Shown one piece after another: positions 17,330-26,081 of a stretch of DNA of 64,000 nucleotides (position 1 is its first letter; each line of letters begins with the position of its first letter). The DNA is from Roseobacter sp. (GTDB lineage Bacteria; Pseudomonadota; Alphaproteobacteria; Rhodobacterales; Rhodobacteraceae). The position numbers were made by a program, and so were the translations under genes. The stretch covers positions 713,678 through 777,677 of the forward strand of contig PCCY01000021.1 of the NCBI GenBank assembly GCA_002731875.1, given 5' to 3'. The notes below the pieces were generated by a model. That model had not been told where the DNA came from, did no database searches, and saw only the letters and a list, made by a program, of their open reading frames with translations.

Positions 17330-18157
17330 ATGTCAAACGCCCGCCTTGAAACCGCCATAGAAGCTGCTTGGGATGCGCGTGACACGATCACCTCTGCGAC
17401 CAAGGGTGAAACCCGCGATGCAATCGAAGATACCCTGGCCGCGCTCGATAGTGGCAAGCTGCGTGTCGCTGAAAAGATGGAAAACGGCGACTGGCATGTA
17501 AACCAGTGGGCCAAAAAGGCCGTGCTGCTGGGTTTCCGCATCAAGGATATGGAACAACAAGAGGGCGGTCCGCAGGGGGCCGGCTGGTGGGACAAGGTCG
17601 ATAGCAAGTTCAAAGGCTGGGGTGACGCAGAGTGGAAAGAAGCCGGATTTCGGGCTGTCCCCAACTGCGTGGTCCGCAAGTCGGCCTATATCGCGCCTGG
17701 TGTGGTCTTGATGCCATCGTTCGTGAACATCGGCGCGTATGTCGACAGCGGCACTATGGTCGATACCTGGGCAACTGTAGGGTCCTGCGCTCAGATCGGT
17801 AAAAACGTTCACTTGTCTGGCGGCGTGGGGATCGGTGGCGTGCTGGAACCGATGCAGGCAGGACCGACGATTATTGAAGACAACTGCTTTATCGGCGCGC
17901 GTTCTGAAGTCGTCGAGGGCTGTATTGTCCGCGAAGGTTCGGTTTTAGGGATGGGGGTCTTTATCGGCCAGTCCACCAAGATTTTGGATCGTGAAACCGG
18001 TAAGGTCATGTATGGCGAAGTGCCGTCTGGTTCGGTCGTTGTGGCCGGATCAATGCCGTCCAAAAACGGGGTGCACCTATATTGCGCGGTAATCGTTAAG
18101 CGGGTGGACGAGAAAACCCGTTCCAAAACGTCCATCAATGAATTGCTGCGCGATTAA
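17330..18157 (+). CDS. dapD: 2,3,4,5-tetrahydropyridine-2,6-dicarboxylate N-succinyltransferase
   Basis: 275 residues from ATG 17330 (GGAG 9 bases before), the normal DapD length; a longer open frame begins at 17261. Uses succinyl-CoA in the lysine/diaminopimelate route. Helical N-terminal domain, then a left-handed beta helix of hexapeptide repeats from about residue 110 ([20 protein letters not shown]), catalytic aspartate region [19 protein letters not shown], glutamate in [20 protein letters not shown]. dapE, the later succinylase-pathway enzyme, follows 0.9 kb downstream with two small genes between. Confidence 0.96.
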   Translation: MSNARLETAIEAAWDARDTITSATKGETRDAIEDTLAALDSGKLRVAEKMENGDWHVNQWAKKAVLLGFRIKDMEQQEGGPQGAGWWDKVDSKFKGWGDAEWKEAGFRAVPNCVVRKSAYIAPGVVLMPSFVNIGAYVDSGTMVDTWATVGSCAQIGKNVHLSGGVGIGGVLEPMQAGPTIIEDNCFIGARSEVVEGCIVREGSVLGMGVFIGQSTKILDRETGKVMYGEVPSGSVVVAGSMPSKNGVHLYCAVIVKRVDEKTRSKTSINELLRD

Positions 18158-18159
18158 CG

Positions 18160-18185
18160 GGAACCTTTTCACAGGCTTGTGAGTT
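18160..18185 (+). promoter_or_regulatory. EcfG-type general stress promoter of the GlsB/YeaQ-like gene
   Basis: GGAAC (18160-18164), 17 bases, then AGTT with GTT at 18183-18185. It begins 3 bases after the dapD stop and 34 bases before the downstream ATG. It matches GGAAC-N16/17-NGTT apart from A for C at the first -10 base. Confidence 0.5.
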
Positions 18186-18218
18186 TGCTTCGTGAAACTG
18201 AATTTACGGAGAATTGAA

Positions 18219-18473
18219 ATGACAGGTCTGGGATGGTTCGCCGCCATTATCGTTGGTGGTTTGGCGGGATGGATTGCTGAAAAAATCATGAAGTCCGATA
18301 TGGGGCTCATCATGAATATCGTTCTGGGTATCGTCGGCGCGATTGTTGCCAACTTTCTCTTGGTTGCGATAATCGGAACGACCTTTGGCGGCTGGATTGG
18401 CCAGCTTGTCGTGGGTATCATAGGCGCGTGCCTATTGATTTGGCTGACACGATTGGTGCGCGGCCGGACCTGA
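18219..18473 (+). CDS. GlsB/YeaQ/YmgE family stress-response membrane protein
   Basis: 84 residues from the ATG at 18219, with GGAGA 6 bases before it; the open frame reaches 18192. Three hydrophobic segments rich in Gly and small residues (GWFAAIIVGGLAGWIAEKIM, then IVLGIVGAIVANFLLVAIIG, then LVVGIIGACLLIWLTRLV), typical of the transglycosylase-associated-protein family. Members are induced by stress in many bacteria; biochemical role unknown. Its own GGAAC-type promoter and a strong terminator make it a single-gene unit inside the dapD-dapE region. Confidence 0.88.
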   Translation: MTGLGWFAAIIVGGLAGWIAEKIMKSDMGLIMNIVLGIVGAIVANFLLVAIIGTTFGGWIGQLVVGIIGACLLIWLTRLVRGRT

Positions 18474-18501
18474 CCCTTTTCAGGCCTGCAATAACACGAT
18501 A

Positions 18502-18534
18502 GGGCTGCTGCATAACAATGCGGCGGCCTTTTTT
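18502..18534 (+). terminator. Intrinsic terminator ending directly at the next start codon
   Basis: GGGCTGCTGCAT pairs with ATGCGGCGGCC (wobbles allowed) around AACA and is followed by six T. The last T is immediately before the ATG at 18535, so the terminator occupies the entire ribosome-binding region of the next gene. Confidence 0.8.
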
Positions 18535-18873
18535 ATGTCTGATGAAAAGAAACCCAAGAAGCCCTCACGTCAGCAGGTCTATACCTTGTTGGTTGAGATC
18601 GGGCGCAAAGAAGGCGACGGCCTTCCTGAAAAATCGACCGGGGCGGCGCTGATGTGCTTTGCTTCCGGCATAGACGAGGCCGAGGCGGTTCGCGAAACCG
18701 TAGCGATTCTCAAGCAGGCGGACACCAATCCGCTGGACGTCAGCGGGTATGGCACCTTGGCCGAACGCGAAGCGGAAGGTCATGAGATCGACGATGATGA
18801 ACGGGCGCTCATGGCACGGGCATTGGAAGAAAACGCTGTTATTATTGCGCAGATGACACCGTTTTTTGACTGA
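18535..18873 (+). CDS. Conserved hypothetical protein, acidic, soluble
   Basis: 112 residues. A lysine-rich start (MSDEKKPKKPSRQQVYTLL) is followed by a helical body (EIGRKEGDGLPEKSTGAALM, ETVAILKQADTNPLDVSGYG) and an acidic tail (GHEIDDDERALMARALEENA). No signal peptide, membrane helix or known domain. It reads as a real, constrained protein and I believe roseobacter relatives have it, but I cannot assign a function. The initiation region is odd: the first ATG follows a terminator T-run, with no Shine-Dalgarno sequence. Leaderless or read-through expression is possible. No later in-frame ATG occurs before residue 40. Confidence 0.7.
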   Translation: MSDEKKPKKPSRQQVYTLLVEIGRKEGDGLPEKSTGAALMCFASGIDEAEAVRETVAILKQADTNPLDVSGYGTLAEREAEGHEIDDDERALMARALEENAVIIAQMTPFFD

Positions 18874-18879
18874 ACGCCC

Positions 18880-19019
18880 GCGGCTCGGACAGCGCGGTTT
18901 GACGGTAACACATGCGTATTCCTCGACGCCGTTGGGGTCCATGTAACGGCGCGTGGCGGATCCTCAAACCGGTCACCTATATGATAATTCTCGACCGCGC
19001 CCCTTGGCACCGGTGGCAA
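18880..19019 (-). pseudogene. Possible frameshifted small gene
   Basis: In the 195-base gap before dapE, the minus strand reads VPRGAVENYHIGDRFEDPPR in one frame. After skipping two bases of a GCGC run (near 18948) it continues as RYMDPNGVEEYACVTVKPR in another. Both pieces look protein-like and join smoothly. No clean stop ends the second part before it runs into the convergent gene, so this may be coincidence. A TTG at 19019 with GGAG before it could be the start. Confidence 0.2.
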
Positions 19020-19069
19020 TTCGCTCCAAGTCTAGGGTAAATCGTTGAGAAACCTTATAGGACGCCGAC

Positions 19070-20215
19070 ATGCCCGATACCGACCCTGTGGAACTAACTG
19101 CCCAACTGGTAAAATGCCCCTCTGTGACGCCAGCAGACGCAGGCGCGCTGGATATTTTGCATGACCTGTTGGGCGGGGCCGGGTTTGAATGCGCTTGGGC
19201 TGATCGGGAGGGGATCCGTAACCTGTTTGCCCGCTGGGGCAAGAAAAGTAACGCCCGTAGCTTCGGCTTTAATGGCCATACCGACGTGGTACCTGTCGGC
19301 AACGAACAAGATTGGTCGATGGCACCTTTCGGAGCCGAGATCAAAGACGGAATAATGTATGGGCGTGGCACGACGGATATGAAGTCGGGTGTAGCCGCAT
19401 TTGCCGCTGCGGCTGTTGATTTCGTGCGTGACACGCCGCCCGACGGGGCCATCATTCTGGCGATCACCGGGGACGAAGAGGCCGAAGGCGTCGACGGGAC
19501 GTTGGCTTTGCTTGACTATATGGAGCAATGGGGCGAACGGATGGATGTTTGCCTTGTGGGAGAACCGACCTGCCCGAACACAATGGGTGAGATGATCAAG
19601 ATCGGACGGCGCGGGTCACTGAACGCCCATTTTCGCGTCATCGGCAAACAGGGGCATGCTGCCTATCCTCATCGCGCCAACAACCCTCTTCCCGCGATGA
19701 TGCGGCTAATGGACAGACTCGCGTCGCATAGGTTGGATGAAGGTACCGATCACTTTGATGCATCAACGCTGGCGGTGGTGACGGTCGACACGGGCAACCC
19801 GGCGACGAACGTTATTCCCGCCTCGTGCAACGCGACTATAAACATTCGGTTCAATGACCTTCATTCCGGGGCCAGCTTGACAAACTGGCTGGAAGACCAG
19901 GTTGCACAAGTGCGCGACGCATACGGCGTGAAAATCGAATTGAAAGTGAAAATATCGGGCGAGAGCTTTATTACGCCACCCGGTGCCCTATCTGAACTTG
20001 TGTCAAAGGCGGTGGCCGCTGAAACAGGCATAACCCCCGAGCTTTCCACCTCAGGGGGGACATCGGATGCCCGCTTTGTGAAAAACCACTGTCCTGTGGT
20101 CGAATTCGGACTTGTCGGGCAATCTATGCACGCGGTGGATGAAAATGTTGATATTGCGCAAATACACCAGCTTAAGTCGATTTATACGCGCATTCTAAAG
20201 GACTACTTTGCATGA
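19070..20215 (+). CDS. dapE: Succinyl-diaminopimelate desuccinylase
   Basis: 381 residues, M20 di-zinc peptidase family, releasing LL-diaminopimelate for lysine and peptidoglycan. Metal ligands lie in [13 protein letters not shown] (H70), [10 protein letters not shown] (D103), TGDEEAEG (catalytic E136/E137) and near the end in [18 protein letters not shown] is the DapE-specific signature. Lid/dimer domain in the middle. The stop overlaps the next start (ATGA), beginning a tight run dapE-GNAT-glycosyltransferase-rnr. Confidence 0.96.
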   Translation: MPDTDPVELTAQLVKCPSVTPADAGALDILHDLLGGAGFECAWADREGIRNLFARWGKKSNARSFGFNGHTDVVPVGNEQDWSMAPFGAEIKDGIMYGRGTTDMKSGVAAFAAAAVDFVRDTPPDGAIILAITGDEEAEGVDGTLALLDYMEQWGERMDVCLVGEPTCPNTMGEMIKIGRRGSLNAHFRVIGKQGHAAYPHRANNPLPAMMRLMDRLASHRLDEGTDHFDASTLAVVTVDTGNPATNVIPASCNATINIRFNDLHSGASLTNWLEDQVAQVRDAYGVKIELKVKISGESFITPPGALSELVSKAVAAETGITPELSTSGGTSDARFVKNHCPVVEFGLVGQSMHAVDENVDIAQIHQLKSIYTRILKDYFA

Positions 20216-20634
20216 GCCTGCATATCTCAGTCACCGAAGACCTTGCCAGTTGCCACCTTCTGCGACGGATCGTTTTTATTGAAGAACAAGGCGTGTCGGA
20301 AGCAGATGAGCTGGACGATCTGGACAATTCCGCCACGCATTTTTTGGCTACGGAAAATGAACTGCCGATCGGTACTGCACGAATGCGGATCAACGGGGAC
20401 ACAGCAAAGATCGGGCGCGTTTGCGTGATAAAATCGCATCGCGGTACCGGGTTGGGGGCCGCATTGATCCGGGCTGCGGTCGAAGAGGCGCGCAAGATGT
20501 CCGGCGTAACGACGGTGAAGTTGGGCGCACAAACCCATGCCTTGGGTTTTTATGAAAAACTGGGCTTCGAGGCGCAGGGCCCGGTCTATGATGATGCCGG
20601 AATCGAGCACCGCGATATGGTGCTGACTCTTTGA
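20212..20634 (+). CDS. GNAT family N-acetyltransferase (ElaA/YjcF-like)
   Basis: 140 residues, a single GNAT domain. Signs: [20 protein letters not shown] at the N-terminus, acetyl-CoA loop [20 protein letters not shown] and the ending [31 protein letters not shown], the YjcF/ElaA pattern. Substrate unknown. Coupled to dapE by a 4-base overlap and to the next gene by a TTGA overlap. Confidence 0.88.
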   Translation: MSLHISVTEDLASCHLLRRIVFIEEQGVSEADELDDLDNSATHFLATENELPIGTARMRINGDTAKIGRVCVIKSHRGTGLGAALIRAAVEEARKMSGVTTVKLGAQTHALGFYEKLGFEAQGPVYDDAGIEHRDMVLTL

Positions 20635-21233
20635 ACCGCACACTGGTGGTTATGGTCAAGGAGCCGCGCCCCGGCCGCGTCAAATCCCGGCTTGGTCGCG
20701 ATCTTGGCATGACCGCTGCCGCGTGGTGGTTCCGCCATCAAAGCCGCGCGTTGTTGCGTCGGGTCCAGGATCCACGTTGGCAGGTGGTACTGGCGGTTGC
20801 GCCTGATCACGCGGGAATGACAAGTCGCGTCTGGCCGTCGCATCTGACCCGATGGCCGCAGGGGCGCGGCAATCTGGGCGACCGTATGGGCCGCATGTTG
20901 GGCACCGCGCCACCCGGACCGGTATGTATTGTCGGGGCGGACATTCCCGGGATAACCGCGACCCATATTGCCAGTGCTTTTGGTGCATTAGGGGCAAACG
21001 ATGCTGTATTCGGGCCAGCACCTGATGGTGGTTACTGGTTGATAGGCCTGAAGCGCGTGCGCCCCATACCACCACGGCTGTTTGCGAATGTTCGTTGGTC
21101 GACCGAACACGCTTTGATGGACACGATCGCGACTTTGCCCAACCACCGCATCGCACAGATCGCGACACTGAATGACGTCGATACGATCGACGATTTGCCC
21201 ATGACGAACCGGGGACGGCGTGCTACCTGCTAA
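20631..21233 (+). CDS. TIGR04282 / DUF2064 glycosyltransferase-like protein
   Basis: 200 residues from a TTG at 20631 that overlaps the previous stop (TTGA). A nucleotide-diphospho-sugar transferase fold: start LVVMVKEPRPGRVKSRL, then IVGADIPGITATHIASAF and GPAPDGGYWLIGLKR, ending RFANVRWSTEHALMDT-like sequence. The TIGR04282 name refers to arsenosugar biosynthesis, but no arsenic genes are nearby and the role here is open. An alternative ATG lies at codon 8. Sits between an acetyltransferase and rnr. Confidence 0.8.
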   Translation: MNRTLVVMVKEPRPGRVKSRLGRDLGMTAAAWWFRHQSRALLRRVQDPRWQVVLAVAPDHAGMTSRVWPSHLTRWPQGRGNLGDRMGRMLGTAPPGPVCIVGADIPGITATHIASAFGALGANDAVFGPAPDGGYWLIGLKRVRPIPPRLFANVRWSTEHALMDTIATLPNHRIAQIATLNDVDTIDDLPMTNRGRRATC

Positions 21234-21236
21234 AGT

Positions 21237-23504
21237 ATGAGCAAAATACCTTCAAAGCCGGAAATCCTTGATTGGATCGCCAACAATCCCACCCTGACTG
21301 CCAAGCGCGAGATCGCCAAGGCTTTTGGGATCAAAGGCGCGGCACGCATCGACCTGAAACGGCTATTGAAAGAACTGGAAGCCGAAGGGCATCTGGAAAA
21401 GCGCAAGCGCAGCTATCAAGACCCTGACCGTTTGCCGCCAGTCTCGGTTCTGCAGGTCACTGGGCCGGACAAGGACGGCGACCTTTTCGCCAAGCCGATG
21501 GAGTGGCAAGGCGAAGGCGTCGAGCCGAGGGTGCTGCTTATTCCCCGTGCCTCTGACCCTGCAATGGGGGCAGGCGACCGGATCCTTGCACGGCTCACTC
21601 TGGTACAAGACGAAGATTATCACTACGAGGCGCGGTTGATCCGAAGGATCGGGGCCAATCCACAGCGGGTTCTAGGCATATTCCGTGCCGGCACCGAAGG
21701 CGGGCGGATCGTCCCTATCGACAAGGGCGACGACAAGGAGTGGACGGTCGCATCCGATGCCACGCATGGTGCCAAAGACGGAGAGCTGGTTGAAGCTGAA
21801 CAGGCAGGCCCCAAAGGCCGCATGGGGCTGCCCCGCGCCCGCGTCATTGACCGCTTGGGCGATCCTTCCGCACCCAAGGCCGTGTCGCTGATCGCTATCC
21901 ACCAGCACGGCATTCCAGATACGTTTCCTGACGATGTTATCGAGCAGGCTGATGCCGCCAAGCCTATCGGGCTGAAAGGCCGTGAAGATCTGCGCGACAT
22001 GCCGCTGATCACCATTGACCCATCGGACGCGCGCGACCACGATGATGCATGCTATGCCCATGCCGACGAAGACCCCAAGAACCAGGGCGGCCATGTGGTC
22101 TGGGTCGCGATCGCGGATGTCGCGGCCTATGTGACGCCGGGTTCGGCGCTTGACCGAGAAGCCCGTAAGCGGGGCAATTCCACCTATTTCCCCGACCGCG
22201 TCGTGCCGATGTTGCCGGATCGGCTGTCGGGTGATTTGTGTTCGCTGCACGAAGGCGTACCGCGTGCCTGTATCGCCGTGCGCATGGTATTGGATGCACA
22301 GGGCAGGAAAATCAGCCACAGCTTTCACCGGGGGTTGATGCGTTCGCTGGCGTCGTTGCACTACGAAGAGGTGCAAGACGCGATTGACGGTCGCCCCAAT
22401 GAACGAACCGGCCCCCTGCTCGATCCGGTTTTGAAACCGCTTTATGCCGCTTACGCCGCACTGCAGGATGCGCGCGCCGTGCGGCAACCCCTGGATCTGG
22501 ACCTGCCCGAGAGGCGGATCGAGCTTGACCCGGACGGTACGGTGAAATCGGTCAATTTCAAGGACCGGCTGGATGCTCATAAGCTGATTGAAGAGTTCAT
22601 GGTATTGGCTAACGTGGCCGCGGCAGAGACTTTGCTGGAAAAGAAAACACCGCTGCTGTTTCGCATTCACGAAGAACCGTCAGTTGCCAAGCTGGACGCG
22701 CTGCGCGAAACGGTGCAGGCTGCGGGGTACAATCTGGCCAAGGGGCAGGTTTTGCATACCAAGCACCTAAACAAGTTGCTGAACGACGCGGCCGGTACGG
22801 ATGACGCAGAGCTGATCAATATCTCGACCTTGCGGTCCATGACACAGGCCTATTACGGACCGGCGCATATTGGGCATTTCGGCCTCGCGTTGCGGTCCTA
22901 TGCACATTTTACATCACCGATCCGTCGCTATGCCGATTTGATTGTCCATCGTGCTTTGATTTCCGCACATGGCTGGGGCAAAGACGGGTTAAGCCAACTA
23001 GACATTGAAGACATAGAGCAGACCGGGGCCCATATTTCGGACACCGAACGCCGGTCAATGACAGCCGAACGTGATACAACAGACCGGTATCTGGCGGCCT
23101 ACCTATCCGAGCGCGTCGGTAACGAATTCTCGGGCAGAATAAGCGGCATCGCGCGCTTCGGTGCCTTCGTGAAGCTCGACGAAACCGGTGCGGACGGGCT
23201 ATTGCCGATGCGATCGCTGGGGCGCGAATATTTCCATTTCGACGCAGAAGCTGGCACACTGATGGGGGCAGACACCGGGCTGATGATTTCGGTTGGTCAG
23301 CGTGTGACGGTGCGCCTGACCGAGGCCGTGCCGGTCACGGGTGGCATAGCGCTCGAGCTGTTGACCCTTGAAGGTAAGGCGCTGCCGCAGGGTGGTCGGG
23401 GCGGTCGCGGCCCTGCCGGACGCACGAACCCCAAACGCAAGGCAACCAAAGCCAAGCGCAAGGATGATAAGATCAAGCGTAAGGTCAAGCGCGCCCGGCG
23501 GTAG
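21237..23504 (+). CDS. rnr: Ribonuclease R
   Basis: 755 residues. Processive 3'-5' exoribonuclease that degrades structured RNA and takes part in rRNA and tmRNA-linked decay. Order: N-terminal winged helix (TLTAKREIAKAFGIKGAARI), cold-shock OB domains (75-230), RNB catalytic domain from about 250 with the metal aspartates in ITIDPSDARDHDDACYA and YAHFTSPIRRYADL near 560, S1 domain (about 630-715, FSGRISGIARFGAFVKL) and a Lys/Arg-rich tail. Starts 3 bases after the preceding stop, last gene of the dapE run. Confidence 0.95.
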   Translation: MSKIPSKPEILDWIANNPTLTAKREIAKAFGIKGAARIDLKRLLKELEAEGHLEKRKRSYQDPDRLPPVSVLQVTGPDKDGDLFAKPMEWQGEGVEPRVLLIPRASDPAMGAGDRILARLTLVQDEDYHYEARLIRRIGANPQRVLGIFRAGTEGGRIVPIDKGDDKEWTVASDATHGAKDGELVEAEQAGPKGRMGLPRARVIDRLGDPSAPKAVSLIAIHQHGIPDTFPDDVIEQADAAKPIGLKGREDLRDMPLITIDPSDARDHDDACYAHADEDPKNQGGHVVWVAIADVAAYVTPGSALDREARKRGNSTYFPDRVVPMLPDRLSGDLCSLHEGVPRACIAVRMVLDAQGRKISHSFHRGLMRSLASLHYEEVQDAIDGRPNERTGPLLDPVLKPLYAAYAALQDARAVRQPLDLDLPERRIELDPDGTVKSVNFKDRLDAHKLIEEFMVLANVAAAETLLEKKTPLLFRIHEEPSVAKLDALRETVQAAGYNLAKGQVLHTKHLNKLLNDAAGTDDAELINISTLRSMTQAYYGPAHIGHFGLALRSYAHFTSPIRRYADLIVHRALISAHGWGKDGLSQLDIEDIEQTGAHISDTERRSMTAERDTTDRYLAAYLSERVGNEFSGRISGIARFGAFVKLDETGADGLLPMRSLGREYFHFDAEAGTLMGADTGLMISVGQRVTVRLTEAVPVTGGIALELLTLEGKALPQGGRGGRGPAGRTNPKRKATKAKRKDDKIKRKVKRARR

Positions 23505-23584
23505 GTCGCGCAGCACTGACATTAATCTTTCTGGGGTTTCCATTTGTCGTTAGGCTTTGCCGGGATACGGTAAGGGATAATGGT

Positions 23585-24820
23585 ATGAAGTCGGTTCATG
23601 TAGGCGTTTTTGCGATAGCTGCCGCAGTATTTACCCCCGTCGCAGTGTTCGCGGAACAAGCGGATTCAGTGGTCCCCGCGTCCGAGGCCTTCGATACGGG
23701 GTTTCAGGAATGGCTGACGACGTTTCGGCCACGCGCCGTGGCCGCGGGTATAGATGATGCGACTTTTGACACCGCCATGCGTGGCGTGAAATTCGATGCG
23801 AATGTTGTGCGCCGTGACCGTAATCAATCCGAATTTACCAAAACCATCTGGGACTATCTGGCGACTGCGACGTCTGACGCACGTATTGAAAATGGCATGC
23901 GGGCATTGGCCGGACAAAGAGAGGCGCTTGAACAAATCGAAAAAACCTACGGGGTCGAAAAAGAAATAGTCGTGGCGATCTGGGGATTGGAAAGTGCGTA
24001 TGGCACATTTCGCGGAGACGACAATGTGATTTCGTCGCTTGCATCGCTGGCTTACGAAGGACGGCGGCAGGATTTTTTCGAGGGTGAACTGATCGAGGCC
24101 CTGAAGATACTGCAAGCAGGGGACACGTCGGCTGCGCAAATGACCGGGAGTTGGGCGGGAGCAATGGGCCACACGCAATTCATGCCTTCGTCGTTCCAAC
24201 TGCACGCCGTTGATTTTTCAGGGGATGCAAAGCGGGACATCTGGAGCGATGATCCAAGAGATGCGTTGGCGTCGACAGCCGCATACCTGAAGCACTTTGG
24301 TTGGACCACGGGGCAGCCATGGGGCACCGAGGTGCAATTGCCCGCTGGCTTCGACTATCTCCTGGCGGATCGGGAAGTGACAAAGTCTTCCCCGGAATGG
24401 GCCGAGCTGGGTGTGGTCGGTGTGAGTGGGGAAGAAGTGCCCGACAACGGGCCCGCATCCATTCTGTTGCCGGGAGGGGCCAAGGGTGCTGCCTTTATGA
24501 TCTTTGACAACTTTGCGGTCCTGGAAAGGTATAATTCCGCCGATGCCTATGTGATTGGCGTCGGTCACCTGAGTGATCGTTTGAAGGGGGGTAAGCCCAT
24601 TCAACACCCGTGGCCGATGGAAGACCGGGCTTTAAGCTTTGCCGAGCGGATTGAGTTGCAGACCGAACTGACTGCCCTGGGTTTTGACACTGTGAAGATC
24701 GACGGGAAAATCGGGCCTTTGACCATCAATGCGGTACGGAAATTCCAGACTTCGAAAGCCGTGGCACCGGATGGTTATGCGTCGGTCCGATTGCTGGACA
24801 TGGTACGTGAGGCCCGGTGA
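23585..24820 (+). CDS. Lytic murein transglycosylase (MltB-type SLT_2) with peptidoglycan-binding domain
   Basis: 411 residues. Signal peptide to about residue 23 (AVFAEQA), without a lipobox. Catalytic SLT_2 domain about 35-330 with catalytic E136 in VAIWGLESAYGTFRGD, then SWAGAMGHTQFMPSSF and DAYVIGVGHLSDRLKGG. A C-terminal peptidoglycan-binding type 1 domain follows at about 345-405 (LGFDTVKIDGKIGPLTINAV). It cleaves glycan strands with 1,6-anhydro end formation in the periplasm. Own transcription unit, convergent with the ABC permease. Confidence 0.92.
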   Translation: MKSVHVGVFAIAAAVFTPVAVFAEQADSVVPASEAFDTGFQEWLTTFRPRAVAAGIDDATFDTAMRGVKFDANVVRRDRNQSEFTKTIWDYLATATSDARIENGMRALAGQREALEQIEKTYGVEKEIVVAIWGLESAYGTFRGDDNVISSLASLAYEGRRQDFFEGELIEALKILQAGDTSAAQMTGSWAGAMGHTQFMPSSFQLHAVDFSGDAKRDIWSDDPRDALASTAAYLKHFGWTTGQPWGTEVQLPAGFDYLLADREVTKSSPEWAELGVVGVSGEEVPDNGPASILLPGGAKGAAFMIFDNFAVLERYNSADAYVIGVGHLSDRLKGGKPIQHPWPMEDRALSFAERIELQTELTALGFDTVKIDGKIGPLTINAVRKFQTSKAVAPDGYASVRLLDMVREAR

Positions 24821-24830
24821 AGGGTTTAGT

Positions 24831-24884
24831 GTCCAAGACCCTGAAGGGGGCCTTGGACATGCCTTCGGCGAGGATTTTTTTCCA
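24831..24884. terminator. Probable terminator region between convergent genes
   Basis: GTCCAAG (24831-24837) pairs with CTTGGAC (24852-24858), with inner CCT/AGG pairing. A second small hairpin GCC-TTC-GGC follows, then GAGGATTTTTTT. It lies between the transglycosylase (plus) and the ABC permease (minus). Confidence 0.5.
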
Positions 24885-24897
24885 TTTGGAAATTGAT

Positions 24898-26076
24898 TTA
24901 GCCTGGGGACATGCCGCGCAGGCGTTCGGACCGACGACGGAGCAGTTCCACCACGGTAAGCAGGCAGATCGAAATGACGACAAGAATGGTGGCCACGGCA
25001 AGAATGGTCGGGCTGATCTGTTCGCGCAAGCCTGTAAACATTTGCCAAGGCAGAGTCTTTTGGCCGGCAGACCCGACGAACAGAACCACGACGACTTCGT
25101 CGAATGAGGTAATGAAGGCGAACAGGCCGCCGGAAATGACTCCGGGCAAGATGAGCGGCATCTGAACTCGGAAGAAGGTCGTTACCGGATTGGCCCCCAT
25201 ATTCGCCGCGGCACGGGTGAGGGACCTGTCGAACCCGACCAAGGTAGCGGTAACGGTGATGATTACAAAGGGAATACCCAACGCGGCGTGTGCAAGCACG
25301 ACGCCCAGGTAAGTACCTTGAAGCCCGACACGGCTGTAAAAGAAATACATGCCAGCCGCCGAGATGATCAGCGGTACGATCATCGGCGAAATCAGGATTG
25401 CCATGATCGCCCGGCGAAAGGGTACGTGCTGTTGGCTGAGGCCGATTGCGGCCAATGTGCCGAAGCTGACCGACAGCAGGGTCGCGGCTGGCGCGATCTT
25501 GATCGAGTTCCAGACCGCGCCCTGCCAAGCCGAGCTTGTGAAGAAGTCGCGGTAGTGTTTCAGGGAATAGCCTTCGGGATCGAAGCTGAGCATTTTCGGG
25601 GTGAAGGTGAAGAAATTCTCAGCGTTGAAGCTGAGTGGTATGACCACCAGAATAGGCGTAATCAGGAACACCAGGATGGCCCCGCAGATAACGCGAAAGG
25701 TGAAATGCCACAGGACCTGACCCGGGGTCAGGTAGGGGGCGATTTTGGCACGGTAACGACCTTCGTACAGCCAAAAACTGAACCAGGCGAAGAACCAGCC
25801 AAAGATCGCACCGAGCACCAGGGCAGGAATGCCCCCTAGCAACAGGCCGATTACAGCAAACGCGAGGACGGTGGCCCACCGGGCAACTGTTTCGTTCTTG
25901 ACGATCTGGGTAAGCACGAAGGCGAGGGCACCCGCGACTATTGCACCGACGAGGATCCCCAGAATACCGCTGCCTTGGGATGTACCTACAAACAGGCCGA
26001 GAAAGGCACCGGCGGCGGCAACCGTGGGAACATAAAAGCCAACCGGCTTGCGGGAGATGGGTGTGAGTGCGACCAT
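24898..26076 (-). CDS. ABC transporter permease, PotC-like, with extra N-terminal membrane domain
   Basis: 392 residues, about 120 longer than PotC. Residues 10-110 hold three to four extra hydrophobic segments (ILGILVGAIVAGALAFVLTQ, VLAFAVIGLLLGGIPALVLG). A standard binding-protein-dependent permease domain follows, with the EAA loop reading AAANMGANPVTTFFRVQMPL. Start LTPISRKPVGFYVP. Last gene of a four-gene minus-strand importer (ATPase, binding protein, two permeases), 5 bases after the partner permease. Substrate class is polyamine or similar small cation/solute by family only. Confidence 0.88.
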   Translation of the reverse strand: MVALTPISRKPVGFYVPTVAAAGAFLGLFVGTSQGSGILGILVGAIVAGALAFVLTQIVKNETVARWATVLAFAVIGLLLGGIPALVLGAIFGWFFAWFSFWLYEGRYRAKIAPYLTPGQVLWHFTFRVICGAILVFLITPILVVIPLSFNAENFFTFTPKMLSFDPEGYSLKHYRDFFTSSAWQGAVWNSIKIAPAATLLSVSFGTLAAIGLSQQHVPFRRAIMAILISPMIVPLIISAAGMYFFYSRVGLQGTYLGVVLAHAALGIPFVIITVTATLVGFDRSLTRAAANMGANPVTTFFRVQMPLILPGVISGGLFAFITSFDEVVVVLFVGSAGQKTLPWQMFTGLREQISPTILAVATILVVISICLLTVVELLRRRSERLRGMSPG

Positions 26077-26081
26077 GTCTT

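Noticed and set aside
21672..22670. 332-residue minus-strand frame within rnr
   Set aside because: Antisense to the catalytic RNB domain, whose motifs are intact.
24632..25528. 298-residue minus-strand frame across the transglycosylase and permease
   Set aside because: Out of frame with the strongly supported permease on the same strand; no family likeness.
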